64,000 bases of DNA from Mactromeris polynyma (taxonomy: Eukaryota > Mollusca > Bivalvia > Venerida > Mactridae): contig JASFXZ010000005.1 of NCBI GenBank assembly GCA_032209605.1, positions 28,880,905 to 28,944,904 on the forward strand, written 5' to 3'. The position numbers were made by a program, and so were the translations under genes. Positions 12,201 to 24,075 of this stretch are shown piece after piece (the stretch's first letter is position 1; each line of letters begins with the position of its first letter). The notes below the pieces were generated by a model. That model was not told the origin of the DNA. It saw only the letters and a program-made list of their open reading frames with translations, and ran no database searches.

Positions 12201-15200
12201 CTTGTCTGTTATCCACTCAAGTAAGTTATATATGAGCCAATCTCATTAAGATCAGCTCCTATACTATACGCTAACTGGATCTGTTCAGGCAGTTCATTTG
12301 AAACTATTGTTTTCCCTCAAACATATCTAATGGGGTCCCAGGACCCCCAACTCCGATAGTTTCATAGTTAACGAAAGATGAAGGTCAGTCGCTGGATGCA
12401 TTGACGTAACCAGATGTCTATAATGCAAGCACCTGAATGATATTGGTGAATTTAGTTACAGAAATGGACAGATATTGGCGCAAAGAATATCTAAAATGTG
12501 GATTGTGTGATTGTCGGGATGCTCAGATAGTGATAAACATGAGTCTCACATCCAAACATTCTGCTAAGTCCAGGAAATGCCTGCCATCGGAGAACAGGAA
12601 CAATGTCATTCTACTTAAATGTACAAAACAGTTATGAAAAAGAATAGAGGAACTCCATAAGCCCTTAGGGGCAATCCTAGATAAGCAGTCTGGAGTTGGT
12701 GGTTTAGTATTTAAACAGGCATGAGATTTTCCGCGGAAATCTGCGGATTTGACGCTCGCAAGGTCGGTTTTCTGAGACAATCAAAGCCATCTTAGATGCT
12801 TAAAAGCCAGGAGCTTCAGCGGCCCCCTGGACCACTTGCCGAATTTTTAGCTGATTTTGAACTGTTGCATTCTCATGCCTGATGTAGATAACATCTGAAT
12901 AACGAATTATCACCTTACAAGCTATCCATGTACTGCTATTATATCTTTCTATCTTTATTTCAGAGTGTTAAATGCAAGTTGGTATCAAAGTATTGATATT
13001 GTTGGGTTTTTCCCATCACTAATATTCTTCAATGGTTGGTTGTGCTTACTGCTTGTGTTACACACGTATTGGTTCTCGCTAATTGTACGGGTTGCCTACG
13101 CCGCCTTAACGAAGGATTCAGAGGTAGTATCCACTTATTATCAATCTTGTTGTGGTTTGGCTCGCTTTAGGCTGTTTCTGTGAAAAATGAGTCAAATATT
13201 TGTTTTACCAAATTGAAATTCAGCTCGCCATTAAATTTTTAAATTACTGTTAATTAATCAATGTTCCCATTAAATATTTGACATGTCGCTGGGTAATCAA
13301 TGTGGCATTAATTATTTAACATGCCATTAAATGTCCCAATGTGCCATGAAATGTCTTACTTAGCATTAAATGTAAAACATACCATTAAATATAAAATATG
13401 CCATTAAATATAAGGCATGCCATTAAATAATGATGTGTCTTTTAAATCATCCGCAAATATGTAGACGGTAATCTCATAACTACCCTTTAAAGTTTATTAA
13501 AATACTTCCTTTGAATCTGTTGCCCTTGACTCCTTTTTTCTGGAACAGCCCTTATTATTTTGCGTTAGCTTAAGATCCATTTGGTGTAATGGATTATATT
13601 TTCGTTTTTACTATGTCATAAAAACCAGTCTCAAGGTTATGAATTCTGAGTTTAATCTCAAATGCTTGGACAGTATAATTTGAATATATTGTACAAAAAA
13701 TGTTTCTGAAGCTCTAATATACAGTTGGTCTAGATGATTACCACACCACACAGACAGTTACTCAAAATAAGCCAGTCAGTTTGTTGAAAACATAATGGAC
13801 AATACTGTAAAAAGTATTTTCTTAAATGCAAATCATGAATATTGGCAGTGTCCAGGTTAAGGTCAATCTAATGGTCATTATTTTGGCAATACTTCGGTTA
13901 TAGTCATTTTAATGGTCCTTATTTGGCAATACTTTGGTATAGTCATTTTAATGGTCATTATTTTCACCATACTTTTGGTTAGTCATTTTAATGGTCATTA
14001 TTTTCACCATACTTTTGGTTATAGTAATTTTAATGGTCATTATTTGGCAATACTTTGGTTATAGTAATTTTAATGGTCATTTTTTGGCAATATTTCGGTT
14101 ATAGTCATTTTAATGGTCATTTTTTGGCAATACTGTGGTTATAGTCATTTTAATGGTCATTTTTGGCAATACTTTGGTCAAGGGCATGTAATGGTAATCC
14201 TTTACAAAATAGTTGGTATTTTAAGAGGAATGTAAAATGAGATTGTTCAAGCATTGAGAATTAACTCAGATCTCAAGATATAACAATTCTCTACTATTCA
14301 AAATTTAGTTGTTTAACATGTGCATGGTATAATCACATTTTGTTTAAATTCCTGATTACATACAGGAATTTTGTGGTCTTATAACTTGGAATGTAAGCAC
14401 AATATTAGGTCATATTAACTCAAGTTTATGATATTTCTTTAATTTTCCTCTATGTATAGTATTGTAATTATAACAAAATTTACCTGACCAAAATTTTAGT
14501 TGTAAATATTTTGTCTGAGGTTTAGAATAATCCTTTTGATGCATACTTACTAGTTTCCGAGTACAGATCTGAAAAAAATCAACGAGAAATTTAAGATGTG
14601 GGTTATTTTCAATATATTGAGAAATATGTTTTGGCCCCAAAACGGGAATTGGGTTGGAATAGATATGTTCCACTTTTGTAATATCGAAATTTTAACGCAA
14701 TCATGTAAATAAAAGGGGCCGATGACCGACGAGGTACGTATAAGGTCTCATTTCTATTTGAATAAACTTCATTTCATTAAGAACAGTGCTTTCATATTTC
14801 CTTCTAAGCATGCCTGTGTGTGTGTCGTAGTCTAGCAGATTGACTCCAGCCTATCGACCAATTCCCTAATTGCTTAAATATAATTTTTGGTTTTCTGTAA
14901 CTTGTAACAGGCTTGGCTTATCAATCTGCACCTGTTTCTTCAGCTTGCTTTGTTCAGCTTTGAATGTTCTTTGTTAATGCTAATTTTTATGCATTTTCAT
15001 TCAGGGCTTTTTCTAGGATTTTCAGGGGAAATGGATCCCTGTTCAAACTTGGAAATTTTGCATAGTAAATTGGGGAAAATGATTCAAAAATTATGAAGAA
15101 CAGTAATATCTAATGACAACGGTTTTCTGGTTTCTCTGTTTCTAAACATATTGCAGAGCTTAGCCAGTTTTAGGCCTTTCACTTGAAATTATCATCAATT

Positions 15201-18200
15201 TTGCGAATTAAGTTTGGGAGGGGGGCATGTAGAGAGTTGTGCCAAATCGATCTGATTTTACCTGAGATCGTTTTCTGGAGACTAGGCACTACAGAGCCTG
15301 GTTGACTTCGAGACAGGACATACACTCCATGCCATTCAAAACGCAACTAATAAAAACTAAAAACTATATGGAAACAATCATTTTTTAATTCTCAAACATA
15401 ATTTAAGCAATTATGAAATACGAATACTAGGGCCACAGTTTGATTTCTTTATGATGAATGATTTACACATTTGTAACAATAAAACGCATTAAACTCTTGA
15501 AACAATATGAAGGCTAAGTGAAATATTTGCGTTTTTAATGGCGTTAAGTGTATGTTTGACCCTTTCGGAAGTCTAGAAAAAGCCCTGTTTTTTTCATGTA
15601 TAACTTGCTTCTCTTGTCTTTAGTGCTATACCCTATCACAGGGTTGTATTCTATGAGTGATCATAATTTAGGGGAGCTCTCCCATTTTTTTATCCCAATT
15701 CTTTGTTCATTTGCCCCCTCTGACTAAATTTCTTTTTATTAAGTCAGGTGTTTGTGTATTTGTCTTGATATAAAAGAATCTATGCTCTTAAATCACCTCA
15801 TATATATAACAAACACCAGCCACAGCTGAAAAGTTATTTTTATAAGCAAAACAACCATTACCTTATTTCCCCAAATTTGGGATTTATCGCGCCTATTTTC
15901 CCAATTGAAAAGGCACAGGCAGTAAATTTATTTTAAAAAAAATCACTGTTCAGTTGATAAGATTTAAGATTTAGTGCACACTGCTTATGTGACCGAACTC
16001 TGCTGAGGTCATGAATATGTGTTCAGTATTGAACTCACATGAAGTGGACTATCGGCATGTTTGAAATAAGCATAACACTTTCATCTCAATCAAACTTATA
16101 TAGCTTGGGATATGTCAACATACTTCAGTCATCTGACTGCTATATATATCTAAATACTGTTGCACCCATTCCCTCGAAAAAAGTAAATTAAAAAAAAAAA
16201 ATGTAGTAATAATTTATTTTTTATAGACGGCTGAATTGGTTTGTTTTTTTGATATACCTTCTATGTGTTAACCCAGAATAACTTCTTTTACTTTTCTATT
16301 CCCGAATTTTATCTTTAGTTTCTGTATAATATGTATTAGATAATATTCACTTCCCCATGTATAATGAAGTTTATTGTAATTTATGTAGTGTATAGACAAT
16401 GCTCTTATATAATGGGTGAATGATTTTTTGGTATATAACACAGAGCATAGCAAACAAGAATTTGTCAAATTCAATGAAACTAATGCCTGTAAGGGATGTA
16501 ATGGGGTTATTTTAGAAAATACCAATTATTGTATCTCGTTATTTCAATCCTTTTTGTACTTATCAAGCAACTGAACAAAGAAAATAATGTCGGCCGCTTT
16601 TAACTGCGCTTAAAATTAGCTTTCTTGCTATTTCAGTTATCCCAATTTGTATTGGTCTAATGTCTTTTGACCAATCAGATCATTGCAAAGAAGCTTCGAA
16701 ATTATATGATGTAAATACTAAAATAATGTCTAGTAATGGCCTTTGACACCTTCAGAAGATAAACTTGGAATTCTATGACTGTAATTTAATGTAATATTTG
16801 TAAGATCTGTTATTATTAACTAATGTCTCTTTAACCCGGTCAGTCAAATGAGGTTAAGGATCTTTTATCACTGATTTTGCACTGGTCAATGTCTTCACTT
16901 GTATGATGTTTTATATATGCTGCACAGCACAATTCTTATCTACCTACTTTAACTTGTGTGATACTTCATTTGTGTAGCATTTGGCAACCTCATGTGTCAG
17001 AAATAGGAATTACTTGATTACGTATATGTCCTATTTATCGCTCCTGTCCTATCTGAAGCACCCCTGCTATTTTTAAGAATGTACCTTGGCCGAGACGTAA
17101 ACAGCCTTGATCATTTTTCTGCACCAGAAGTCATTTATCCAACAGTACACTAGTTCTGTTGATTAGATCAGCGTTATGTGGCACTCAGGGTGCATTCTAT
17201 AGGTCAAAGACAGTAAATTTGACTTTTCACTGTAAATGAACACTCACTTTTCCTTGTATCCTTTAAGCGCCACATTGGGGTATTGACGTAGCACCTATCT
17301 GCTGCTGTTCAGGTTTCTATCCCCTTACATGTTCTGTGTTCCAAACTTAAAACTTTGCTTTTACATCTATAGCACTTTTCACTTTAAAGCCTATTGTCAC
17401 CTTTATAACTGTTACTCAGGTCTCAAATGTAGCTTGGCTGAGTCCAGGTGTCGACAGTCTGCTATGTTAGCTTATGCGGTACAGCACTCAATTGTTAATC
17501 TAGAGGGTTTGATGCACGGGTTACTTGCGTGTTCTTCCATGACAATTTGACTATGGATTATGCATCCAAAGCTCTACCTCTGAACTCTGATTTATGTGGA
17601 TAAGTTGTCAGTTGCTTGGCGAGGAGTAGTTAAGTACTGATTGGTAAGCCAGGAGCTCTGGTTAGGTCAACTTAGACTGCCTTAGACAACTGAAATAATT
17701 GTTGTGAAACGGCATGAAGCCCGAAACCAAGCGGGCACATTTGAGTATGAGAGAGACTTAAAGGGCTTACCCTATTCCCTTACATTTTACCCTTGCACCT
17801 CATCAGTGCGTAATGTTTCGTAGACTGTTGTTTTCCTTGGGATCTGTGTGGGGAGGCATTGTCTTGTGTGTGTGTGGCGTTCCCTGTAACAGCTTAATCG
17901 CTCTTACTTAGGGCAGCATATTCTTAGTCATCTACTTTCTATGAGATTTGAATTAGAATCTTTGGTTTAGAGTAAGTTTTTACTGTTGATTGCCGAAGTA
18001 TGATGTTGATCTCTAATCTCGGATTCAAATAAATTTTAAAACAATAGGGACAAATGATCAGAAAATGTTACTTTGCAATCAAGCCGCAGCTGTGGTCCAG
18101 TGGTTAGTGCGCTGGACTTGTAACCCGGCGATCTGGGTTCGATTCCCGGTCGCGGCAGGTCATACCCTTCCATGAAAATTTGACAAAAATGTCGATTTTC

Positions 18201-20315
18201 CTCATGTGGAGAAGTTGGCGGCTCCTTGTGGAAGGGTAAGTTAGTACTGGTAAGAATTCAGTCCAGGAAAAACTGGTATATAACTGAAATATCGTTGAGA
18301 AATGGCGTTAAACCCGATGAAACAAATATACTTTGCAATCAGAACTTTTTCATGATTAAAAAAGTAACAATATAGTTATGAGGGTGGTATGGGGATCATA
18401 TTTGCACCTAAAGAGACTGCCTTCTACTCTTGCCACAATCAAAGGACTAGCTAGTTTAATTAAATCAAAGTAAGAATTCGGTTTTCCTCTTCTCATCTGG
18501 TTATTTGTTGTCCCTGTGCTAATTAAATAGATACAGACATACTATCTTAATCTTTGTGTAAATTCACAGAGGGAAACAGATTACATATGGATAAACGTTA
18601 TTTTTTATTCATCAATTCTGGAACAAGTTCTAACCATTTATAGTTATCACTCCCATTGACAGCTTTCCGTGTTTCATGCCCAGAATCTGGCGTGCATAAT
18701 TCAGGTATTTTGAATAGTGGAAGAATTTTGCCAATGGCTAGATTATATGTGTACTGTATATCTTTACCTTTACTTTATAAAACAATAAAGTGATATTAAA
18801 AAAGTATGATTTTTTTATTTTCTGTAAATAAACATCATGCATTCACCCTGTCATTAATTCCAAGGTACTTTTCCCGATATCATATTGCATTGATTTATTT
18901 TTAACCGTGTGTCTAATAGAGTGTAATTTTCTTTTGAATAATAAAAATGTTTTAATCCTGATTGGTTTGTCCCATCTATAAGTTACACAGCCAAAATCGT
19001 TTCATATATAGTTAAATTACTATAATTAATAATAAATCATCAACAGTTTTTGTTGAAAGTTTCAATCATACAGTTTTTACTATACACTCAGCAAAATTTC
19101 TAATTGGTCACTTGGATTTTATTGATATTATTTAACAGTGAATGAAAATTCAAAAATGCAAACACCATCACATAAATACTTTCTTCATACAACTGTACAG
19201 AATACATTAATCCATATTGATTCTCACATGAATTTTACGACAGATCAACACTAATAACCCTAAAATTCATAAAAAAGTCATGAAACTGATATATATGGTA
19301 TGGTCTCTTCAATAAATATGAAGTGACCAATCAGAAATTTTGCTGAGTGTATACTACCTTATTGCTTTTGTTTCTGCAGTAAATCTGAAATTGTTTTACA
19401 TTCAAAATAGGGATGTTATGATACTGGTATGTCGGTATATTGCAATATGCAGCCTAACTGTATTGTACCACGATATGAAATGAATGTACCAGTTTTATTG
19501 ATACATTTTCCTGCTGTCTGCTAGAAAGTTACTGACCACAAACTTGAACCAATACGAAATTATCTAGTAAAGAAAGCCTCAGCTTTGTCGAAAACTGGTA
19601 TAAGATTGATGACTGTGTTGTCTTTGGTTATGCATGTTTATGTTTGCAAAATATTTGAAGAGTTTTGGGTTGAAAATTCTACAGTCATAGCATAGGTTAA
19701 AGAAGCAATATATTGTGGTACATATTGCGATACAGTGCTAAACTGTTGCAATATATCTTGGTACATATTACGATAAGTTGCTAAACTATTGCAATATATT
19801 GTGGTACATATTGCTTTACATTGCTAGACTGTTGCAATATATCTTGGTACATATTGCTATACATTGCTAAACTGTTGCATTATATTGTGGTACATATTTG
19901 TGGTACATATTGCTATACATTGCTAGACTATTGCAATATATCGTGGTAGGCTTTAAGTGTATTGTGACACACCTATTCAAATACCACTCTTTTAATCCTG
20001 TTTATTCTTTCAATATTTCTAAATAAATGAATTTTGAACAGAAGAGTATTGTTATCGCTACTGGCTGGTTTTGTTATAAGAAATCTTATTTTATTAATGT
20101 GTACTTTACAAATTCCTTATTTTTGCTTCATTGGCTCTTTTTCTCTTTTCCAACTTTTTTTTCTAAACGTTTTCTAAATCATTAGGTGTTCTTCTTTTTT
20201 CTTTGAGCAGGTCGATGACGTTCGGAGCTCCACAGAAGAACAGGTCTCGGACGAACCGGAACAAAACCACGTCGGAAATAATGTGGCCAATCACAATCAT
20301 ACAAAAGCTGGCTGA
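6140..20315 (+). CDS. ceramide synthase (CerS/LASS/Lag1 family), 5'-partial, 8 exons in window
   Basis: Ceramide synthases acylate sphinganine or sphingosine with a fatty acyl-CoA, making (dihydro)ceramide in the endoplasmic reticulum membrane. Eight exons joined at GT-AG sites give about 269 residues without a stop. In order they encode: the third helix of the degenerate homeobox ([16 protein letters not shown]), the conserved WRFTYYLG entry into the membrane domain, [11 protein letters not shown], the helix motif [13 protein letters not shown], and the Lag1 motif with the catalytic-type His-His ([10 protein letters not shown]) and [13 protein letters not shown]. Two more helices and an acidic tail ([17 protein letters not shown]) ending at TGA follow, as in animal CerS proteins. 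The animal homeobox-type architecture argues for the CerS2/5/6-like group rather than CerS1; the exact paralogue and acyl-chain preference cannot be read by eye. The start Met, first helix and N-terminal half of the homeobox are missing. Segments: 6140-6246, 7036-7093, 8166-8216, 9899-9991, 11046-11174, 12114-12220, 12964-13123, 20211-20315. Confidence 0.96.
6335..6600 (+). mobile_element. tRNA-derived SINE, copy 1
   Basis: A head resembling tRNA-Thr (A box tggttagtgcgctgg, loop cttgtaa with TGT at the anticodon position, B box ggttcgattcc) is followed by a body (ggtcatacccttccatgaaa) and a 3' segment tatattactgaaatatcg... with an (aaac)n tail. This copy lacks about 10 bp in the tRNA part (the ggcgatctgg stretch). 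No target-site duplication was found. Confidence 0.9.
7036..7093 (+). CDS. ceramide synthase exon: first helix of the TLC domain
   Basis: Acceptor tttattttttag, donor gtaagt; 58 bp. With the split glycine codon it reads [20 protein letters not shown]. The WRF motif is shared by animal ceramide synthases. A miniature element begins 20 bp beyond its donor. Confidence 0.95.
7114..7352 (+). mobile_element. miniature inverted-repeat element with TGACGTCA motifs, copy 1
   Basis: The left end (atgagcgctgcttttggatt) and the reverse complement of the right end (ttgagcgccgctg-type) are imperfect inverted repeats of about 45 bp. TGACGTCA occurs at 7153 and 7276. Copies of the same element lie at 61787-62022 and 62631-62861. 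It starts 21 bp after the splice donor of the 7036-7093 exon. No transposase is encoded. Confidence 0.85.
7359..7612 (+). mobile_element. tRNA-derived SINE, copy 2, with target-site duplication
   Basis: The same SINE family as at 6335, missing its first few bases. It is flanked by a perfect 12-bp direct repeat tcaaattatctg at 7347-7358 and 7613-7624. The left duplication overlaps the last bases of the miniature element at 7114-7352, so the SINE landed at that element's edge later. Confidence 0.93.
8166..8216 (+). CDS. ceramide synthase exon: lumenal loop KPW...FPYH
   Basis: A 51-bp exon between acceptor tatgtttgtag and donor gtaagt, reading [17 protein letters not shown]. Family members have KPWFYD...W..YP here. 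Phase 0 at both ends. Confidence 0.94.
8415..9205. mobile_element. foldback element with about 150-bp inverted arms
   Basis: The left arm (about 8415-8570; contains gggtcaaagggtcaac) and the right arm (about 9030-9205; contains gttgaccctttgacccctgg) are imperfect reverse complements through cattttatag-type, gtcagaatgtg and gggtcaa motifs. The middle is AT-rich with no coding capacity. It lies in the intron between the 8216 and 9899 exons. Confidence 0.75.
9507..9845 (+). repeat. 17-bp minisatellite (gaggtggtcttattatt)
   Basis: About 19 copies of gaggtggtcttattatt alternating with gaggtggtcttactatt. It ends in ggtggtctttaggtgagg, which matches the terminal part of a pogo/mariner-like element seen at 51905-52051 and the sequence at 58120-58165. 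It lies 54 bp before the acceptor of the 9899 exon. Confidence 0.92.
9899..9991 (+). CDS. ceramide synthase exon: [13 protein letters not shown] helix
   Basis: 93 bp between acceptor ttctcattacag and donor gtaagt. Reads [17 protein letters not shown] then [14 protein letters not shown]. The (Y)WYYxIELxFY motif and the DxKRKD transition into the Lag1 motif are family hallmarks. It lies 54 bp right of a 17-bp minisatellite. Confidence 0.97.
11046..11174 (+). CDS. ceramide synthase exon: Lag1 motif with catalytic-type His-His
   Basis: 129 bp between acceptor attcatttcag and donor gtaaga. Reads [20 protein letters not shown], then [20 protein letters not shown] and WIE. The adjacent histidines and the HD..D pattern are the invariant residues needed for acyltransferase activity in this family, and both are intact. 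Confidence 0.97.
11819..11890 (+). mobile_element. one arm of a foldback family (gccttcatacag...)
   Basis: It matches the arms of the elements at 54232-54443 and 56125-56348 through gccttcatacaggcatgctc, aaacattgcattgttacttt and gtttcctaggactgcaaaac. No partner arm was recognised nearby, so this is probably a truncated copy. Confidence 0.6.
12114..12220 (+). CDS. ceramide synthase exon: [15 protein letters not shown] and following helix
   Basis: 107 bp between acceptor ctattgtag and donor gtaagt; ends in phase 2. Reads [18 protein letters not shown] then [17 protein letters not shown]. This corresponds to the E(S/G)AKM...R..D segment and the next-to-last membrane helix. Confidence 0.96.
12964..13123 (+). 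CDS. ceramide synthase exon: last membrane helix
   Basis: 160 bp between acceptor ctttatttcag and donor gtagta. Reads [53 protein letters not shown]. The loop before this helix is the segment reported to influence acyl-chain length in mammalian CerS. The donor is weaker than the others; reading through it would add about 20 residues and then stop. Confidence 0.95.
13228..13440 (+). repeat. degenerate short tandem repeat (gccattaaat)
   Basis: About ten imperfect copies of a unit of roughly 20 bp built round gccattaaat(at/gt). It begins some 100 bp after the donor of the 12964-13123 exon. Confidence 0.75.
13868..14190 (+). repeat. 40-bp minisatellite
   Basis: About eight copies of a 39-40 bp unit of the type atagtcattttaatggtcat then tatttggcaatactttggtt, with small insertions and deletions. 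Confidence 0.9.
14191..18082. other. ceramide synthase last intron, old repeats only
   Basis: No exon was recognised. At 17430-17735 is a much-diverged tRNA-SINE (gtggataagttgtcagttgc, then gttgtgaaacggcatgaagc). The remainder is AT-rich and unremarkable. Confidence 0.6.
17760..17910 (-). repeat. dispersed repeat family 'ttgctacaggg', reverse copy
   Basis: Read on the minus strand it gives ctgttacagggaacgccaca, aagacaatgcctccccacac, agatcccaaggaaaacaaca. These match the plus-strand copies at 29.45, 34.36, 38.34 and 55.41 kb. Its element type was not identified. Confidence 0.75.
18083..18328 (+). mobile_element. tRNA-derived SINE, copy 3, full head, with target-site duplication
   Basis: The most complete copy: head gccgcagctgtggtccagtg, intact A and B boxes, body, and 3' segment ending gatgaaacaaa. 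A 13-bp direct repeat tactttgcaatca flanks it at 18069-18081 and 18329-18341. The intact polymerase III boxes and clean duplication suggest relatively recent insertion. Confidence 0.95.
19085..19349. mobile_element. mariner-like miniature element, TA-flanked
   Basis: Terminal inverted repeats begin cactcagcaaaatttctaat at the left and end tcagaaattttgctgagtg at the right (one mismatch over about 28 bp). Both ends abut TATA, consistent with TA target duplication as in Tc1/mariner elements. The 265-bp interior has no coding capacity. Confidence 0.88.
19697..19950 (+). repeat. 53-bp minisatellite
   Basis: About five copies of a unit of the type gcaatatattgtggtacata then ttgctatacattgctaaact and gtt. 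It lies about 260 bp before the terminal ceramide synthase exon. Confidence 0.85.
20211..20315 (+). CDS. ceramide synthase terminal exon: acidic cytosolic tail and stop
   Basis: Acceptor ctttgagcag, then [34 protein letters not shown] and TGA at 20313-20315. The phase is right for the preceding exon and the run of acidic and Ser residues matches the position of the CK2-phosphorylated acidic tail of CerS2-6. The intron before it is about 7.1 kb, far longer than the others. Confidence 0.93.
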   Translation, partial: VDDVRSSTEEQVSDEPEQNHVGNNVANHNHTKAG

Positions 20316-20969
20316 AATGAAGAAGAGAGGGTCATGCATTGGTCAAAAATGTAGGGGACTGAGTTGGTCTTTGATATGTGTTCTGTGTCAAAGTCAGAAA
20401 TGACCCTGGTTCTTACGGTCGTCAGCTTTATACCCTTGAAAGTGATTTTTTTTCATTTTTTGCATTGTTAATAGTTCATTCTTTATAGTTTGTATTGAAT
20501 TCTAGTATGATATTTTTGTCGTTTTTGTATCAATATACTATATATTATTATACATATACGCTGATCACATAAAAACTATTACCCGGGTAACATGACAGAA
20601 AATATCCACAAAATTGTCGGATGATATAATTCCTTCATTATAGGTATTATCACAATTTATTGATTTAATGAAATTCATTATATTCCTTCATTGATTTTTA
20701 TCGTCAATGATTCATTATTGAAGATTTCTCCCTAGGTAAGAACTGATATAATTTTATTATTGTTTGTAATTATATATAATATTTTACATGCAACAGGCTC
20801 TTTTTTCATAATTTTTTGTTGATTTTCATTTACATTAAGTTTTTGCCATTTTAAAGAAGAAACAAACATTTTTTCATTGCATTTCTCTGATTACCGGACA
20901 AATTATTATCTACATTAATTTCTGAATTATTTGTAGATTTTATGTATAATGAACTAAGCACAAGTTAAA

Positions 20970-20975
20970 AATAAA
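20970..20975 (+). terminator. candidate poly(A) signal for ceramide synthase (proximal)
   Basis: AATAAA 655 bp after the stop codon, on the sense strand. Another AATAAA at 25235-25240 would give a 3' UTR of nearly 5 kb. Neither can be chosen without transcript data. Confidence 0.35.
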
Positions 20976-23930
20976 TGTCATTTCTGTGTTTCATAAGGCA
21001 AGAATTGTTAATGAAATATAAATTGATGTAAAAGAGCACTTTGATCAATAATTTTGTTTGCCTTTCAGAGTATACTGTAGGTGAAACAGTAACTTTTATA
21101 TTTGATGTGGTTTAGCAGTGTTGAATGTTTGAATGTGTATAAATGAATTGTGCCAACTTATTTGAGTGTTGACTGTTTCATCTTCCATCAAACTTGACCA
21201 AAATTGTATAGCTGGCAACTTGGCATGAGTATTTCATATATGATTTTTTTTCCATACAGAACACAAAAACTCTGGTGTACCAGATTTGACTTTTGAATTT
21301 GCCTAAAGATTTGCTCAGAATTTACTAGTGGCTGTTCCAGTAAAAAATGTCTGGGAGTCGGAATGATAAGCATGGGATACCACCAACTCAATTTAGTTGT
21401 CAAGCACACCCCACCAACGGAACTGGAAAAAGTCAGATGAGCCCGTCCTGCAACACTAGTCACTTTTATATTAAACTTGACACCCACCTTCTGTACAGTT
21501 GGAATATTGTTTCATGATGTTTTATGTGACATATTTACATATAAGTCATGGTTATGTCATATGTAACATTATGTTCTTTTACTGCCCATTTGAAATTATT
21601 CAAAACATTAATTATTACAATTTACACTTTATGCCCCCCCCTTATTCGCAGAATGGTGCAGGGGCATCCAAGTGTCATCCCTATCTGTCTGTTTGTGAGT
21701 CAGGTTCACAAATTGGTTTCCTGTCTATAATATTTGAAAGAAAACTTTTAGGCATGTAGATGTGTAATGCACCCATGGACAAATGCTATGGACGTTCATT
21801 TGAAACATACAAAAACATACACCCACTGATTAAAAACAAGATTCATTTGCTGCTGTGTTAGCCCAGTTCATGTAGCATTCAAGTCATTTGATAGAGCGCT
21901 AGACTGATAATTTGTGCTGTGTGTTTGAACCCTGACCGCAGTGTATGTTCTCTGGGTCAAGTTAATTGAAGATGATACATCCAAAGTCATATGTCTTCCT
22001 CCTTTGATTCATAATGGAAAATTGTCAGTTGCTTGTGGAAGAACATGTTTGCACTGGTTGTTAACCTAGACACATGGGTGAGATCTACTGATCCATGCAC
22101 ATAACTGAAATACTGTTGAAAATGGCTTAAGCTGCAACACAGAAGCAGTTCTGTCTGACTCAAATTGAACTGAAACACTATGTGTACATTTCTGGACTTG
22201 GCTGACAAGCATTTACCTGGGTAACCTTGTATTGAAGCTATCATCTGCTCAAAAGTACTGGTTGATCAAGTTATACACAATTCAGTCTATCACTACATTT
22301 CATTCACATTATGAGGAGGTAAAGAATGAAAAATGTAACGGCATATATTGGCCAATGTTTGTGTACATTGACTGATATGCACATTCATGATGACCATTAT
22401 CACGCATACATGGTATTTTCTCCTGGAGTGTATCACACTACATGTCAAATTTGAATGTGTCTTCTAGCATGTGTAATTTGTTCTTGATTAAAAAGCCTAG
22501 ATATCCATTGAGGCTTGTGTCATCCATTTAACACCCAGTTCTGGAAAAATGTCTTGAAAAAAGCTTTCATACCCATAAATTTCCTGCCAATATAAACGTT
22601 TTGTTCACAAGTAAAATTTTATACTTTTCTGGCTCATATGACGGCATTGCAACTGTTTTGTATTTTGTATATACATATGTTTGAAATACCCGTGCAAACG
22701 CGATAAGAATAAGTAAATTGCTCACCCACAACAAAATGTTCACCCTTGTACAGGCCACGCCCTCCTGAGCAATTTTAATTGGTCGTTTCGACCCTTAAGG
22801 TGTTTTTCACTGGAACAGCTATAAATGATTTAGGGACTATTGGGTGTTATCAATGTGTGTCAGATACCAGGGTCAGCTCAATTGTAAAAAACCGTGTGAA
22901 GAGATTTTCTGATTGAAACAAAGAGGGTAGAACACGGATCAGATCATGTATAGGTAGGCATAATTTTCGGTATGCTATTTTAATTTTTTTGCAATATTTT
23001 TGTACATATTTGCTCATACTCTCTTGTACAGCTTAACAATAAAATTATTCTGTTACCACGGAAAAGTGAAATCTGCTGTTTGTCTTTTATAAATTTAAAA
23101 CATTTTTTAAATTGTTTGAAAATTTGCATGGGATGGTACTTTTCACTAAGATGTCATAGTACTTGAAATCTCCGTAAATGGACATATAATTGTTATTGGC
23201 GCCGCCATTGAGGGCGGGGCCTTTAATGGAATCACGAAATTTTTGAGACTATGGTAGGAGCATCTATTTATATGTACTATAACTGATCTTTTTGTCTAAA
23301 GTTATCATCTACCATGTCATACAACCAGATCTATTAATAGAAGGGTTGTGCTAAAGTACCACACCTACTGACTTGTGTTGCCCATTCTTACTGCAGTTTT
23401 TCATCAGTCTCTGATGAGTCTGAACTTATCATTTAAGAATCTATCATATTCTTTTATCAAATACTCATCATTAGCTCAACTTATGTGTCTACCTTCAGGT
23501 TTGGTTATTTTTTAAGCCAAGATCTATCACAAATTATATGTATTTCTCGGAAACAAGTTTTTTAGTTAAGAAACACAAACGGCATACATTGTTTTAAGTT
23601 GGTCTTGAAAGAAAAAGTAATTACACATGTTCATATAGATTGCAAAAATTGGGTATTATGAGTACCGAAAAAAATGGAGTTTTAGGCATACCTTGTGTTT
23701 ACATTCTGTATGAAATATGAGATTGATTCAACATGTATGAATTTACTTGTATATTGTTATGATATTGAAGATCCATGTATTTCCTGCCAATGGTATTTTT
23801 GTGCCCCACACCTAATGGGGGGCACATAGTTTTACCCTTGTCCTTCCTTCCGTCTGTCCAACTCTCTTGATATCTCATAATATAGTTGAAACTTCCACGG
23901 AATACTAGTCATCACATGCAGTTGCGCTCC

Positions 23931-24075
23931 TTGTTTTTCGGCGCAGCCGTACTAACATGGTTTTGCCATTTGCATGTCAGTATTGTGTAAAGCAATGAAA
24001 TCTTTCTTTAACCAAACAATGTTTGTAACCTTGACGTGGATTGGTTAACCTTACGATAAAGGATACGTTACCTTA
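23931..24075 (+). repeat. dispersed repeat, forward copy (ttttcggcgcagccgtac)
   Basis: Matches the reverse complement of 60001-60172 through ttttcggcgcagccgtact, catggttttgccatttgcat, gtttgtaaccttgacg and ggattggttaacctt. Both copies share ends near gtacgttaccttac-type sequence. Type of element unknown. Confidence 0.8.

Noticed and set aside
14700..14790. Possible second LINE 3' end (aataaacttcatttcatt)
   Set aside because: Only a polyadenylation-like motif and a short ttcatt run; no other copy or element body is visible.
18083..18155. A genuine tRNA-Thr gene
   Set aside because: The tRNA-like part continues into a SINE body and tail, is flanked by a target-site duplication and occurs in several copies.
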